Shown: positions 1-18,700 of the stretch, in pieces | Position numbering within the stretch: position 1 is the first letter of the stretch | Layout: each line of letters begins with the position of its first letter | Source: Trichoplax sp. H2 | Taxonomy: Eukaryota > Placozoa > Uniplacotomia > Trichoplacea | Direction of reading: 5' to 3' | Assembly (NCBI GenBank): GCA_003344405.1 | Contig: NOWV01000152.1 | Location: 120,741 to 184,740 of the forward strand | DNA: 64,000 bases | Position numbers and translations under genes: made by a program | The notes under the pieces: generated by a model | What the model was told of the DNA's origin: nothing | Database searches by the model: none | The model's input: only the letters and a program-made list of their open reading frames with translations

Positions 1-3000
1 ACCACTATGAATAGCGGTTACCAACGATTGCTCAATCTATTCTTAGACGACCCGGCGATACCAAGCATCCTACAGCAGAGCAGTGTTGGAAAAAACACGG
101 GTTATTCGTGATTTCTAGTTGTTGACTCGGGTTAGAACGCTATTTTACAGCCTGCTATTTGACTTAGGCTGTACTTTTGTACTAAATTCTTGGGTTATTT
201 GAACGGGGGTTATAATCTACTGCCAGCCAACACTGCCTCGTTCGTACGATAGTATGCGGTAAGCATACTATTAATTATCCACGACACCTCGACTAATCAC
301 AGACTGAAAGTCTTAAATATTATTATTTAGCAGAGTCATTACGTATATCAGTAAGCAGACAGATACGTGTTTTGTTGCACAGTTGGCCGGAAAACTGTAG
401 CTATAGAAGCTTTCATTTTCCATTTACAAATGTTATTTATGACTGGGTAATTAGTCCGTAATATTTACATTTAGTAATCACTCAGATACAGTCTTCCTAC
501 AAGTCGCGAGCAAGCTTGAAATTAAACATTAATATCAATACTAAATATAATAGTTGACTACCGTCGTTGTATTATGACTGTATGCAGATTAATAATGGCG
601 TCTGGTATGATCATTAACTTTTGATATGTATAAACTTGGAGTAGACAGTATGTATAGGAAGACGATGAAGTTGCCGCCGGTACATCTGTGCGCTTATATT
701 TATATTTGCAATTAAGAAAATTAATGATATGCTTATAATTATCAATATTTTTGCTCATGATTTCTACCAATCCACTCCGTAATGGAACTAAGTTTATTTT
801 ATCAATTCTAGAGTATATTAATGATCATCCGTTCATTTATTTAAGCTAGATTGTCAATAAATTTGTTCAATATCATAAAAATGAAGTTATGAAACATTTC
901 GCAATTTTATGATTGAATGAAAGTTAAGCAAAGAGTACATTTTAAGATCCGATTTAATTTGTAATTAATTGATCCTGTAACGGCATCGCAGTCAATGAGA
1001 CAGGAATTGAGAAAAACTGTTTGAATACTATTAACGCTATGTTGCAACACTGTAGAAGACGTAAAATCAATTCATTACTACGCTGTTATGATAAGAGTAT
1101 GAAATTAGTCATTCAGTATAACGCCGGTATTGATTATCCAAACTACAACTAAGATGCTCGTAGAAGCTACAGAGATCCGCTTTATCGGGTAGGAGCAATG
1201 GCGTAGTAAACAAGTATTTATTTACAATAATTAAGAGGTCGCACGTGCAGAAGCGATTTTGTTTACATGCATTCATGCCTGCTAGATTGACTAGGAAATG
1301 GCTTAAATTAAAGAGTACTCAATAGATCCTTTACATAAACTCTGCTTCAATCTGTACTAGTGCATTGATTGGTACAATATTCAAAATAGATGCTATGAAA
1401 TACTGCCCAAGATAAGTATTAGAATATCGACGATTCGTAAAGTTATTTTCCTTCGAGATAATTGGAGAAAGAGAGATTCGGTCAAGACTGATCAACTACA
1501 GTGTAATACTATCCACCATTACTACATTTAGGTTGATCAGATAAAGTACGCACGGCATATTGTAATTATTGATAGTTTATGACCGAATCAGTGTCAGATA
1601 GCAACATACAACATTAAATTCTATTTATCCATAAGAGAATTAACAATTGTTCCATTAGGATTATCGATAAATTCAGCATTTTACGCAATTCCGTTCGGTC
1701 AAGCTGTTGTTACGTAATAGTGTTGTGCCACTGTACAGTCTCCTATTCATTCTGCTATTACAAAGGCGGATTTATTTTGGGATAGGTACGAAATTATCAA
1801 CGGATATACGTATGTGTAGGTTGATTATATAATCATGATAAAAAATTATGCCTTTCTTAATCACAATACATAAAAGCCGGTCTCGATATAGGCAATTTGG
1901 TCAATAACATATTTAAGGCATTGGTAAGCAGGTGTGCAAGTACAAAAGATAATTGACAGTTTATTCTTGGAAAGTTCTTTACTTTTAATCATCTATCGTC
2001 GATACGATACGGTACTACGCTTAGTTAATTGCGATTTATAGAATACCTATGGAGTTTATTCGGATTATATACTATATGAAACGGAGACTAGAATAAGGCG
2101 GATAATATAACAGTCTAAACCAATATTGAACATACAACATAGTAGGATATGAAGAAATGATCGCAATGAATAACGGTCTGGAAAGAGTATACAGTAATAG
2201 CAAAGCGCTAGTGCATTAAATGGATATCAAGCGTTAAATTCTATTGATGGCAGATATTAACATACAATCGATAATGAAAGAAGCGCTCTTTAAATAGAGG
2301 AAATTGTGCTCGTATATCAGTATGACGTACATTATAAAGCAGAGCATGTTTTCTTTGTATAGAGGTAATAATGATAGTATTTCCTTTCTACGGTATAATT
2401 TACAACCAATGGTTTATTATTTGACATTATTGAAAAACGTACTGGGTATATTTTGTTTCGTATGCATGCCAAATAAATCAACGCAGCGTAATAGAGCTGC
2501 TTAATTAGGGAAAGCGAAAAATGACAATATTATAGTGATTTGTTGATGAGATTCAATGATAGCGATATCTCCATAATTGCTCTTAAAATAAGCGTTGTTT
2601 GTAATTTTATACTCATTTAGTAGATCTCTAGATGTATTATAAAGTCTTAACTGTAGTTAATAAAACAGTACAAGGCCTAAATATTTGTTGATATTGTATT
2701 TTAACAACATTATGACAATAAGAATTTTGTAAGTAAATAGAAAGCAATACTTCGTGCTCTCACAAAATGTAAATTTTAACAATATGTTGCTAAAGGAAAT
2801 CAGTTTCTTTGAAATACAAATAATTTTGTGTTGTTGTGTTCATGTTCATGCCTATTTAAGATTTTTATTATTAATTAATGTATTAAATTGTGTGCAATTG
2901 TTGTTCTTATAGTTGCCTTGTGAAAAAATTAAAAATGACCGCTAGCAAGCGTATACAGTAGGCTGTATAGCAAATTTTTGAAATTTTACAGATTGTAACA

Positions 3001-4873
3001 CAGCTCACTCATTAATTAATATTTGATTCCTTATTTAGAGAGCAAGAGTATTTGCTGTATATTTATGTTTTTATTGTTATGATGTATTTGTGTATTGAAA
3101 AATGTTTTAACATAAATCTCGTATTTACTTTATTGTAAAGAATCCAAAGATGGATTGGTACATACGGTTATATTTATAATTGATGTTTCGAGTGAATATT
3201 GATTTACCCTGAATAAATTAGTATCTAAAGCAATGCATAATTTTACTTTCCTTATTCTCCATTTGTAAGCAGAGACTGAAAAATTTTAACCTTTATTTAA
3301 AGGAAGTAAAGCTTGGCTCATGTATCGTAATATTTACGTTACTTGATATGATAATTTTTGATTAGGCTAACTTTGAATAATATAGAATTGGATTACCAAG
3401 AACTGGATTAGCTTTGACTGAAAGTAAATTTTTCTAAGTAAAACCATGAATGAATTAGCCATACTGTTTTCAGTTGATCATATATTAATACTTTATCGTT
3501 TATCCGTGTTTGCTATAGCCAGTCGAATAAAATAAAAACGTAAATATTTTATTCGACAAATGGTGCATTTTTAAATTATTTACAACTAGTTCCTTCATTA
3601 CATCAAATCCAGTCAAATTCTTAACAACGTAAAGCCAATATGATTTTGTATCTAGTTTTAAGGCTATAAGAAATATTTTAAAATGTTAATGCTTTTGTGA
3701 CATTTCGAAAGTAATGTAACGCTATTGTCTAGTGGATAGCCCATTAAGGAAATATTAAACTATCCTGAATTCTAATATTTAGTCTCGTTGATATAATTTA
3801 ATGAATGTGACGATGTTTCTCATAAACTGAGGAGTTATCATTGATTAGATAAAATATATATATCTGTATAGATTTCACTATTGAATTGTAGTCTGCATTT
3901 CTGAAGAATCATTCATTCATGTGAAATAAATATATGTAATATGCTACTTGTGGTCTGCACAGTTGGAGTTTTACGTACAATGGCTATCCTTATTTGTCAT
4001 GTTGAATATGCCATCAATTTCCTACTATGCAGTAACTTATAGAAGTACTCGAATGCTCTTTAATGCTAGAAGCAATCCATGCATAAGCTTTTGAGAAGAC
4101 TAGTTTTAGTAGTCATTGTGCAATTAATTGTAACATGTATTGCATAATAGAGACAGTTGACAGAAGTATAGAATTACCTAGTAGCTCAATATAGAATAGT
4201 ACTCTTATATGTACTTTGCGTAGAAGATGTACACTATCGCTACTATGGAGTTAATCTGGTGTGCATGAGGCCGTTCCATATTAGAAATGATTCGCACATG
4301 CGATTAATTGGCTTAAAATACGCTTCACAAATGACCAAATTACTTACGCCAGTAACATAAAACAATCTGGAAGGGAAAAATTTCTTCATATTGAATGCCT
4401 TACAGTCTTATCAAAAGTCGAATATAATATTTGTGATTAATGACGAAAATTATAGTCAGGCTAAATATGATTAGATAGCTCATGTCATAAGTTCTAATAT
4501 ATCATAGTCAAATTGATAACTTTCGTAGTAGAAGCAGCTATTTATCGGATTTAAAAACTAAAATAATAGATGTTGCTAATTGCATGATTGTGCTTATATT
4601 CAATGACTAGTGATATTTACTGTGCTGTATAATCAATGTATTGCGGAAAGAGCTCAACTAGCCACTAGTATCTTATACAATTTGCGCTTATATTACGATT
4701 AGAAATTTTTGAAACACATAAAAATTAAACTTTATCATACTAAGGAACTGGTTCAGATGGTTCGCAGACTATTGCACCGGCAGCTTTAAGAGAATAAAAA
4801 TGTTTAAAATGCTTGAATAAAATGGATTGAATTTCAATGATTTTACATCATAATTTGCAAACGCAAGGAGATT
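1..4873. other. No gene recognised; AT-rich intergenic DNA
   Basis: I found no exon series, conserved domain or RNA gene on either strand. The open frames at 558-770 (-) and 2304-2504 (+) are short, low in complexity and resemble no family I know. The right end abuts the stop codon of the phospho-lyase gene, so the last few hundred bases probably include its 3' UTR. The window may start inside an intron of something larger, which cannot be judged from here. Confidence 0.6.
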
Positions 4874-9200
<4,327 letters not shown>

Positions 9201-9898
9201 GACGGTTGTAATCTTCTTCTCGATGAGATGAACGGAATAGAGTGCTGGTAAAAGAGATCAAAATAGTATGATTACTGAGTACAGATAGGCGAAAAGATTC
9301 ATTTACATTCCATGATGGGCGTACTAATACGGTCATTTGCATTTTGTACAGTACAGTAGTTCAGAACTTCAGAATTGCTCAGTCAACAGCTACCGTAATG
9401 AATGTTTATATAACAGGCAAATGGTTTGACCGATTAGCGTATCATGTACTGTACAGTACTGAACGTTTTGATTGCATTTGTACAGTAGGAATGTCATGAT
9501 AGAGAATATTCCTGCTCGATCTAACAACAGCTTTGCTGATCGACTAAAAATACGCCGACAACACTCAATATCACATTACGGCTAGATGTAAGATCAATCA
9601 ATTTTCTTCCTCATTCAATACCACAAAGTTGTATCCTATCGTGACCCGCAAATACCGCTTACATTTGGCAAATTTGAAATGGCAAGAAGTGATCATGCCC
9701 TACGCTAACTATGCGATTATCATCCTTGTATGTACGTTAAAATTACTTTGGGCACGCTATCAAGAAATTAGCATAGTTAACATACGTATCTTGGCAGTTA
9801 TCGACGTAACCGGAGGCAAGTAGCAGAAAAAGTAAATTCTAATTGGAATGGTTTAAAATTCAAATACTGTACAACAAATTTTGGGGGGATTGAAAATC

Positions 9899-9931
9899 CT
9901 GTACAGTACAGTACAGTACAGTACAGTACAG
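9899..9931. repeat. (GTACA)n microsatellite
   Basis: Six perfect copies of GTACA at 9901-9930, flanked by CT and G so that the whole reads as CTGTACAG overlaps. The unit is the same as in the dispersed GTAC palindromes around it. Confidence 0.95.
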
Positions 9932-10466
9932 GTGTGGTGAAGATACTGTACAAGGGTGTCTCATAAGTCTTTTCCACGGTTGAAAATTATATGAAATTTT
10001 TATTATAATTTTTTATTGCATATAATTATTAGACAAATTTGGTATCATTCGATTGGAAAGAAGATGAAATGCTACGATACCACAATGCACTGTAGCCAAT
10101 TTGTACTGTACAGTACAGTACTTCATTAGATTAGGAGCAGAATTAGTGGAATAATGTAGGTAATCATGATGACAAGGAATCTACGAGTGGCTGGCATACT
10201 GGTTCAGCACAGTACTGTGCTGTACTGAATACAGACGGTGCGGTCTTAGGCAGAAAAATACAAACAATTGTTTTGGGTAGTGACGTCATAAGCAAGAGGC
10301 ACGTAATCAATTCCCAAGCAAACTGGGCGATAAGCCAGAATTTTACGTCAGCGGTATTTAGACGTCCGGGTTAAATTGACCTTAGCGTCTTTTCGGTAAG
10401 GGTATGGTCATGACAGCTATTACCATGAAATAGGATCAGCTTTATTCTATACGATTACAACAAAAA

Positions 10467-10532
10467 TGGGTGGAAAATCATTGGAAAATATCTTGATATC
10501 ACACTTAGAAATCTCAAATGACTTTCCACCCA
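10467..10532. repeat. Imperfect 66-bp foldback palindrome
   Basis: Outer arms TGGGTGGAAA (10467-10476) and TTTCCACCCA (10523-10532) are perfect reverse complements. The interior continues as an imperfect palindrome centred near 10499, so both strands encode a similar accidental peptide containing NDFPP. It lies directly beside a GTAC palindrome cluster. Confidence 0.9.
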
Positions 10533-10538
10533 CCCTCA

Positions 10539-10625
10539 GTACTGTACAGTACTGTACAGTACAGTACTGTAGTACCCTAAACCTAACCCTAACGTTACGG
10601 TACTGTACTGTACAGTGTACAGTAC
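10539..10625. repeat. GTAC palindrome cluster with telomere-like insert
   Basis: Overlapping ACTGTACAGTAC strings occur on both sides of a CCCTAA-type motif at 10574-10593. The cluster lies about 250 bp upstream of the EFHC1-like start codon. Confidence 0.9.
10574..10593. repeat. Short interstitial telomere-like repeat (CCCTAA)
   Basis: The sequence reads ACCCTAAACCTAACCCTAAC, about three units of CCCTAA with one unit lacking a C. TTAGGG is the usual animal telomere repeat. It may be a repair scar, a telobox-like protein site, or chance in a low-complexity region. Confidence 0.75.
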
Positions 10626-10873
10626 ATACCACGGTAGGTCCGGCGTCTTGGACTGTGAGAAGTCTGCAAAACAGAATGTTTGGTATCTTAGCAACAGTAC
10701 ATAATTGTTTTGCTTCACTACTGCTTATATTGAAGTTAAATTGCCAACACAAAATCACATCAATTAATGAAAGTTAGTGCTGAAGCTAGACACCTACATC
10801 GTCAGCAATTTTTTTCCATATTGCTTTGCAAAATTTTCAACTATTAGAACTGATCGTTTCAACCAACATCAAA

Positions 10874-13800
10874 ATGTCCGGATTACCTCTCTTACCTGGA
10901 AACAGTTTTCGTGATCCTACAGTAAGTTACAATATTAATGCTTTTAGTGCTTCGTACTTTGGAGTTATGTCGTACATCATTGATAAATCCAGTTTTAAAA
11001 TTGTCTTGAAAGATTCTAATAATACATCTAAACGTTATGTCCTGATCTAAATTCACGCACATACAGTACAATATAAACATATTATCAGTACTCTAATAAC
11101 AACTTCATCCTTACTTGGCAATCAGTGCGCCAGTTTAAAAACATTCATATATTGCGGTCATAATTTAGACACCGAATTATACGGTTATATATCGTAATGT
11201 GTCCAATTAATGTAGAAGCTAAGATATTTATTATAGATACTAGACTATCCATTATTCTACATCATAGAGAATGACCTGTAATGTTTTATATCTAAACTGT
11301 TGTCTGATTTTATATTGCAGAAAACCAAGTATCATAAGCCTCAAACTTTAGGCTTCAGGAATGGATATACGGTTACTCCACCACCAAAAGCCGGCATTGG
11401 AGGTGAAAAATTAACAACAACTTTATATGATGAACTTCCCAATCTTTCTCAATTGGCTATAAACAAACCAGAGATGATATATGGGCAAGCTAATCAAGCC
11501 CCTGAGGAGGATTACATACCCGCACATGTTGCATTCGATAAAAAAGTGAGCCATTTTATAGTTCTAATATTCTGCCATAGCTTTATTACAATAGTACATC
11601 TGAAACTATTGAGTTACTCTGTAAAGTAACCTTTTACTGCCAATATTTTGTAGGTACTATGTTTTCAAGCATTTTACAAACAAGCTGTCCATGAATCAGC
11701 AGATGAATACTATCGAATACGATTTGTGAAAATTTATTACTATTTGGAAGATGATTCCATCGCAATTGTTGAACCACCGATGAGAAATAGGTACTTAACT
11801 TTATGAGATGATATTGTTAATTGAGTAGAATAGCCTACTCCCAAGATTGTTTTTCACTGACTGATAATACTACTGATGTAAATAGCGGAATGCCGCAAGG
11901 TAAACTATTAAAGCGACAACGTTTACCAAAAGATGATTTCGGTAGCACATGGCATTGGAAAGACATTAATCTTGGTGTTAATTTATCAACTTACGGAAAA
12001 GTCTTTCATATCTATGACTGTGATAAATTCACCCAGGTTTGCATTATCAGATAATTCGAAAATGCAATTCTTCAACGCGCATAATTGATTATCGTGTCAT
12101 CTTAGGATTATTTGGAAAGTGAAGGTATCGTCATGAACCCTCCAGAAATTCCAGCCCCTGATCCTTATATCGAAAAAAGAAATACTCAGCAAAGAACTTT
12201 TGCAACCAAGTCAGATGAAGACAAATTGAAAAAATTTCTAACGCTTGATAAGAAAGTATTAAGATTTTTCTGCATTTGGGATGATCGTGACAATATGTTT
12301 GGTGAATTGAGGCCATTCGTAAGTTTATTACTCTCATTAATATTTATTAATTAGTGACGTTGATATCTTATATGATCTAGTCACTCGATAAGGAACCATT
12401 CCATGAATTTTAATAGGTCCTTCATTATTATTTGGTTGACGACACGATTGAAATTCGTGAAGTTCGACAGCAAAATAGTGGACGCGATCCATTCCCTTCA
12501 CTCATGTCAAGGCAAAAAATACCATTGAATCGGAATTCAATTCCTTGTAAGCAAATGGCTGTTACTCTTGATATTGTTTATGATTTCAATTTATCCATGC
12601 CATGTATCGTATGACTATTTATTTTAAGCTAACGTACTGTTTTGAATGATTAGCGTCATTTCCAACATCGGTGCTAGAGTTATCCAGTCAGGAATTGAAA
12701 GACTACATAGTTCCATCAGACCTCAGAATTGGTAGAACCTTGAATATTCTAGGTCGAAGATTCCTATTGTATCCTTTGTTATTTTTACTATCCAATTGAA
12801 AGTAATACTAAAAATTCAATGGATAAAATAGTTTAAGCCGCAAAACGCTTAGAACTGTTACATAATACAGGATTAATCACTTATGAAACTTGACGAGAAA
12901 GACTCCTTGACTGCTTACTTACTAGATATGATTGCGATCTTTTCACTCAAAATTATTATTATCAACATTATAATATAACTGATTTCACACCTATTGATGT
13001 GATGGAAAAGCGTCCACCTCCACCTAGAAAGGTACGATCACCAAGTAGTATAAGTAGTACAGATTTAAATATTAACTTTGCTATTAGCAATTTATGATCA
13101 CTATAACTGATTTAAATAACTGCTTTATAGGAAATTCCACCATATAATGGTTTTGGCAGTCTTGAAGATTCAGAACAATCTTGTAAGACCTTGATACCAC
13201 AGCCTCCAAAGAAAGATTTTATGAAAATGCTTGAATTCAACAATGTTATTCTTCGTTATGAAGCTAAATACGTAAGTTCTACTGTCACCTACCATTCTAT
13301 GTATGCAAATTTTGTAAGCTGTCCGTTACGATAATGTTTACGGTCGCCGTTTCAGATTAGTCACTTTCGTTAATATTGAGGGAATATTAACTCCTTACTT
13401 CAGGTGAACCCGAGTCCAGAAGATGCTACTCGTCGATTTGTCTTTACATATCGGTTAGCGGATGACTTGATGCTTATCTATGAGCCACGCCAGAGGTAAG
13501 ATTTAGAAATAACTTTTCAGCTTCAAATCGAAATACTATTGTTCAAGATAGTTCCAATAAAATCTATAGCACTATCTCATGAATTAATAGATGCGTCCTC
13601 TTTTCTCAGAAATTCTGGAATAATAGGTGGAAAATTCTTAGAGAGAACTAGAGTGGTAAAACCTGGGTGTGATCCAAATAGACCAGAATATTATGGCCCT
13701 AAAGATTTTACTATTGGATCAGTTGTTGTTGTTTATGGTCACAAGTTTGTTATAACCGATGCTGATGATTATGTATTCCGCTACATCGAAGAAAATCCAG

Positions 13801-14537
13801 ATCAATTTCCATCCGATATCATCGAATCGATGCGAAAATATAAAATCGGAAAAGATAAAATTCGAGATGAGAAAAAACAGATTGAATCAAAAAAGACAAA
13901 AAATATGGCGGCTCCTGTGAGAAAGTATGTATTTTATCATAGTAATACATTTCTATTAATTAATTTTATTTATCATGGACATCTACTAATTCACATCGGG
14001 CTAATATGACTCTCAAATTATGAAACAGCTCATTCTATAAAAGACTTAATAAGTTAACACTATACCCGTAGTGATATAGATCATTTACTATCTTGAATTA
14101 ATCTTGAACAGTGAACAAGAATTAGACGAATTGGTACGTACAATCCAAGCGCAACTGAAACGTGAAAATTACATGAACAGCCATTCATTACAGGAAGCCT
14201 TTTTGCAATGTGATAAAGATCGATCTGGAAGAATTGACCGGGATGAGCTTGCTACATTATGCGAGAAATTTAATTTACCATGTGATGCCCAGCTTCTGCG
14301 AACTGTAAGTAAATTTGATTTACTGTTAAACTTGAAAAACCTGCCTGTAGCAACACTGCTCAGGAATTTGAGCTATTTTAATATTACTGTATATTGCACT
14401 TTAGTTAGTATCAAGTCATCAATAATTGTTTTCTAACGTTAGTATTTTTATTTCTTCAGCTTATTAATAGATGCGATATGAATAACGATGGTTTGATCGA
14501 CTATTGGGAATTCAGTCGATTCTTAAACTGGAATTAA
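10874..14537 (+). CDS. EFHC1: EF-hand domain-containing ciliary protein with three DM10 domains (EFHC1-like)
   Basis: Predicted 647 residues (human EFHC1 is about 640) from 13 exons: 10874-10921, 11321-11545, 11654-11790, 11886-12036, 12106-12318, 12417-12546, 12654-12768, 12926-13031, 13131-13271, 13404-13495, 13610-13924, 14112-14304, 14460-14537. Every junction keeps frame. DM10 domains lie at about 88-188, 235-350 and 410-520, with hallmark strings [32 protein letters not shown] and [10 protein letters not shown]. Two C-terminal EF-hand loops follow: [12 protein letters not shown] (592-603) and [12 protein letters not shown] (628-639). The family is built into doublet microtubules of motile cilia as a protofilament-ribbon/inner-junction component. 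The start is the first ATG in the frame; no in-frame ATG occurs shortly upstream. Both EF-hand loops have all calcium-coordinating positions, which suggests real calcium binding (inference). Confidence 0.96.
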
Positions 14538-15745
14538 TCAGTAATTCTAACTTAAAACTTTATCTTGGTAATATTCCAGCATTTATTATGCAAGGATTTA
14601 CGTTAATACGTACTGTAATATATGCAAGATCATGATTGAAACACTATTACTGTTTACGATGTGGTCTGGTATGATTGTTAAACTATCTTAATAAGTAATA
14701 CGTATGACCGTAAAATTTTTGGCCTTTTTGATTGTAAATTTCAACATACGCGTATTTCATAGTTTAGTGTCACGAGTACATAAATGCGATATTGAGCTGG
14801 TGTGTTTCTGTTTTCACGCTGTGCAGTGTCAAGTCCTGATAATGTTATTATTAGCGATGATAATTCGATTCTTATTGGGTTCTGAATAGCATAACACATA
14901 GCATATGCCTGTTAGTTAATCATTAACATTAATATGTCATGGTCGTAATATAAAGTGCCAAAAATAAAGACAAGCTAGTTTCCCAAATTCAAGCCACTTA
15001 CGCGTATCAGTTTGCTTCAATAAGTTAGTAATGCTATTTATACGTGATCTACAAAGTTCACTACTGTCAGTAATTGTGATTTATTACAATGAGATGATGG
15101 CCATTAACTTCTTTCAGAAGCAAGTACATACAATTTATTTTTCCACCTTAACATGCTAACAATTTCGTATATTATACAGTCAAAAATATGCAAGTTTATG
15201 GCTATAAATATGCACTAATAATCGTCAAATAAATTCTAGTATCGAGCTTGATTACGTATTAATACAGTACTAGCGCCGAAAATGTTTGTTATTACAAGGA
15301 TTATATAGCAAAAGTGATATTTCGCTGGTTACGAACTCCCACAGAGAACAAAGACGGGCAAAGCCGTAAAATGATTATACTGGTAGTCAATGAAAGAATA
15401 GATAATAAGTACAATGTCCTATAGGAAATCATGATATCAGAATCCAACTGATGAAAATTTTAATACATTGATCAGTGCTATTAATCAAAAATTGATATTG
15501 AGATTAAGGTAAACAGTCCTACTTAGTGTTGTTTCGTAATATAGTTAGCAATTATTGAATTGTAGGTAATTATTAGAGCATATAATCCGCAATAACATTT
15601 TGGCATCATAATGTCATTCTCGGTGGAAAATACTTTGATGCTAGGGCGCTGCGACCATGGGTAACAGCGCTAGTTTTTCTTTAGCGATAAAGCTAGACCG
15701 CCACAAGTTGCACACTGTACGTATGAGGGAGGCAATTACAATAAA
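14538..15745. other. Convergent 3' intergenic region; nothing recognised
   Basis: This stretch separates the stop codon of the EFHC1-like gene (+) from that of the PS synthase (-). It should contain both 3' UTRs. I saw no coding exon, RNA gene or repeat. The frame at 14704-14889 is an AT-rich chance ORF. Confidence 0.6.
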
Positions 15746-18700
15746 CTAATTATTAACACTGACATCAGTCCTCCGCCGTCTAGTATTCGATCGAAGACCG
15801 TACGATCCATTTTGGGCTTTTCTATGATTTGAAGTCCGATATTTTGGAGACGTGTCACTACTATCTTCGTCAACATTGTCACGATTTCGCAATGCTTTCC
15901 TTGCGAATTCATTAGCTGTACCACTTAGATCTTGAGCCCCAGATCGTCGACGAGTTCCAAGTTTTCTCTGAGCATCAATAAGTAAAAAGAGTTTGTTACT
16001 TTATCGAAATTATAACTGTGCAGATTGCAGTTTTATTTCATACTGGCGATCGGCAAACTTACCCCACGAATTTTTGCGATCATAACGAATATATAAGTTA
16101 TCACCAGACAGTATACAGCCTGTAAATGATACAGTAAAGTTGCTTAGTTAGGTCATAAATATGAAATTAGTCACACCGATTACGAATTCAGGTCAAAGCT
16201 ACCTGAAAGATGACCCACAAGCCAATTTTAATTACGTCAGCTTTTGCAAATAATTCAGGTGCAAATTTCAGACAAATTAGGAATTCGATAAGTGTGATTG
16301 CTCTGTAGAGTAAATTTGATCTTATAAGGCATATTTTAAAATTTTTATTGTAGTTGTATTGGTATACTTACATATCTATACTTACAAAAAAATCCAGCAT
16401 TGTGTACCCAAGCTCCTGGATCTAGCGTCCGTAGTATATACGTAATATTGCCTATAAGTGATTTCGATGTAAAGATAACATGGTAGTATAAGTAATTTAC
16501 TACTGAACTGTACTTCAAAGAGCTAATGAAGAGTTGATTATGTAATTAATCAGCATTGAATATTATTTTACTTTATAGACGGGGAAACAATTGCACCAAT
16601 TAGCAGCAAGCGATAAGTATTGAGCATATTATATATAGGAACCATAAGGATGTGCTTTAGTAGAAAGGTATTTAATTCTGATATCTGAAAATAAGATAAT
16701 ATTCCAAGGAAAATTAGCCGTACAAAAATCATGTTTGTTTATTTTAAGTCATGGATAGTTTTGTTCCCTAAAGGAAGCAAGTAATAAGCCGTACCTGCCA
16801 CACAAAAAGTAACTGCCATACATACATTATTCGCATAACTGTGCTTGTTGGTTCAAACCATCTTACGGGTTGAAAACTGAAAAAACATAGCAAAGTAGAG
16901 TCAATTGGAAGGTCGTCATAAGATAGTAGATGGTATGAAATGATATTTACATTAGTCTTTACCTTTCAGGACCAAACTGCATAATTACCCTTCTAATTTT
17001 ACCGCTAGTTGTATGAATATCTCTACAGAAATCACGAACATAGAAATTTCTAACCATTGACGCGAATATATAAACACAAGAATTCAAACCGAAATTACTA
17101 ACTTGACACTTTCCCAGTGATACGATGCCATTTCAAGTTTGCGGCAAATGAATAAGCCCACAAATATGCCAAGTCCATTGCACAATAGTACGTCAAGTAT
17201 AATCATGTCCCACCAGCATTCAGCAAAGTTAGGTAATAAATGTTTGAAGGCTAGCTAAAAGTAGCATCAAAGCCTTTAAGCTAAATAGCCTGCATATGTA
17301 GATGTGCAGTGTTACATCCAATATATTTTAAACTGCTATCATACCTCTGTTATTTCCCATAGAACGCTAATTGCCCAAAGTATACCAGCATGGCGTAAGA
17401 ATAGTGCCTTAAAAACCCAACCAATAAAGTGAGCGAAAGCATAAATATCAAGGCACTCCCAAAGACGATAAAAAGAAAAGGCGCAGTTGGTTGCCCACGA
17501 CTAGGAACGCGGCGGCGTAAATAGAAACGAAAAATAAACGTTTCATTAATTACATGGAGTATAAAGGAATGTAGGGTATACATTTTGTAAAAAATTTTTA
17601 CCTTGTTTTCTGGTTTAACGTCTAATAATTCTGGATATAACCAGCCTAGCATGGCTCTTACGTCACTCAGTTTTTGAAAGAGAATGAATGTTAATCCTAA
17701 AAGGTATATTAAGCTAATTCCTAATTAGAAAATAAATCAGTAAGTTCCGGTTACAATATTGAAGCAGGATTATTAAATTTTGTTATATACCATTGAATTA
17801 AAATAATAGTAGTAACTTATTATTGGTAAGGAATTATACATTCATGATTTAGTAATAAAACTCACCAAATACCACCCTCCAAACTAATGGATGAGGTCGA
17901 ATGTAAGGGCCTATTTTAGTAATAGCAAATAGTGAGATTTATTGACTAGAAGTTGTATCAAATTTCGTAATGCTGTACTTAGAAATTGCATATTCAATTA
18001 CTTATAATATATTACAACAATATTAGCTAAAGGACGAGAATTACAGTTTTACGTTATCATATTCCAAATAGAGTACTAGTAGTACATCGATTACTGAATT
18101 TTAGTATTGTTTGATCGTCACGACGACATTAAAAAATGGAGCATCTGCATAGAAATTGGTTTACTGTAAGGTACGCAAAAGATAGAATAATACACGTATT
18201 AAGAGAACATGCAAGTTAGATAGTCCAGCACTTGAGGCAAATATAACACATAAGCACATGGCCAAAACTGATGATGCGTAGCGGACAAGGTTGGATGATG
18301 CCAATGTAAGAGAATTTAGAGTTAGAGCCAAGTGTATTGTTGAGCCGTTATCTTATCAGTTTCTAAATAATTCATCCTGCAACTTGGTATTCTATCATTA
18401 ATTATTCTTACCGTTAGGGAAACACATCAAACTCACGATAAGGAATAGAAAAGTGACGCAAAACAGTCCTGAAGCGATGTTGTCCTCACGATTAACATTT
18501 GGATTTCTATCGGATATGTTATAATTAGTATAACAAGAAAACTTTAGATCTAGTCTGTACTGATGTGGTATTCATTAGCATATTTCATATAGAAGAAACT
18601 ATAGTGACAATTAGCTTCTAAGGCAGTGTAGTCGTAAAAAGAGAATACTACCACTACCATGTTACTCAGATTTTCCACTTTTGTTGTAATCTACAGTGGT

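Larger units (their letters stand above)
9201..10873. promoter_or_regulatory. Shared upstream region of a divergent gene pair, rich in GTAC palindromes
   Basis: This 1.7 kb lies between the start codons of the phospho-lyase (-) and the EFHC1-like gene (+), so it must hold both promoters. It contains many ACTGTACAGTAC-type strings (about 9345-9490, 9865-9955, 10101-10121, 10208-10226, 10539-10625), a GTACA microsatellite, a foldback and a telomere-like motif. A promoter role is inferred from position only. The open frames across 10447-10777 on both strands are by-products of the foldback and the palindromes. Confidence 0.55.

Noticed and set aside
10447-10777. Overlapping 103-codon ORFs on both strands
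   Set aside because: They are mirror products of the foldback at 10467-10532 and the palindromes; no family resemblance.
17350-17652. 100-codon minus-strand ORF in the PS synthase
   Set aside because: It joins one real exon end with intron sequence and then reads the next exon in the wrong frame; the spliced model explains both exons.
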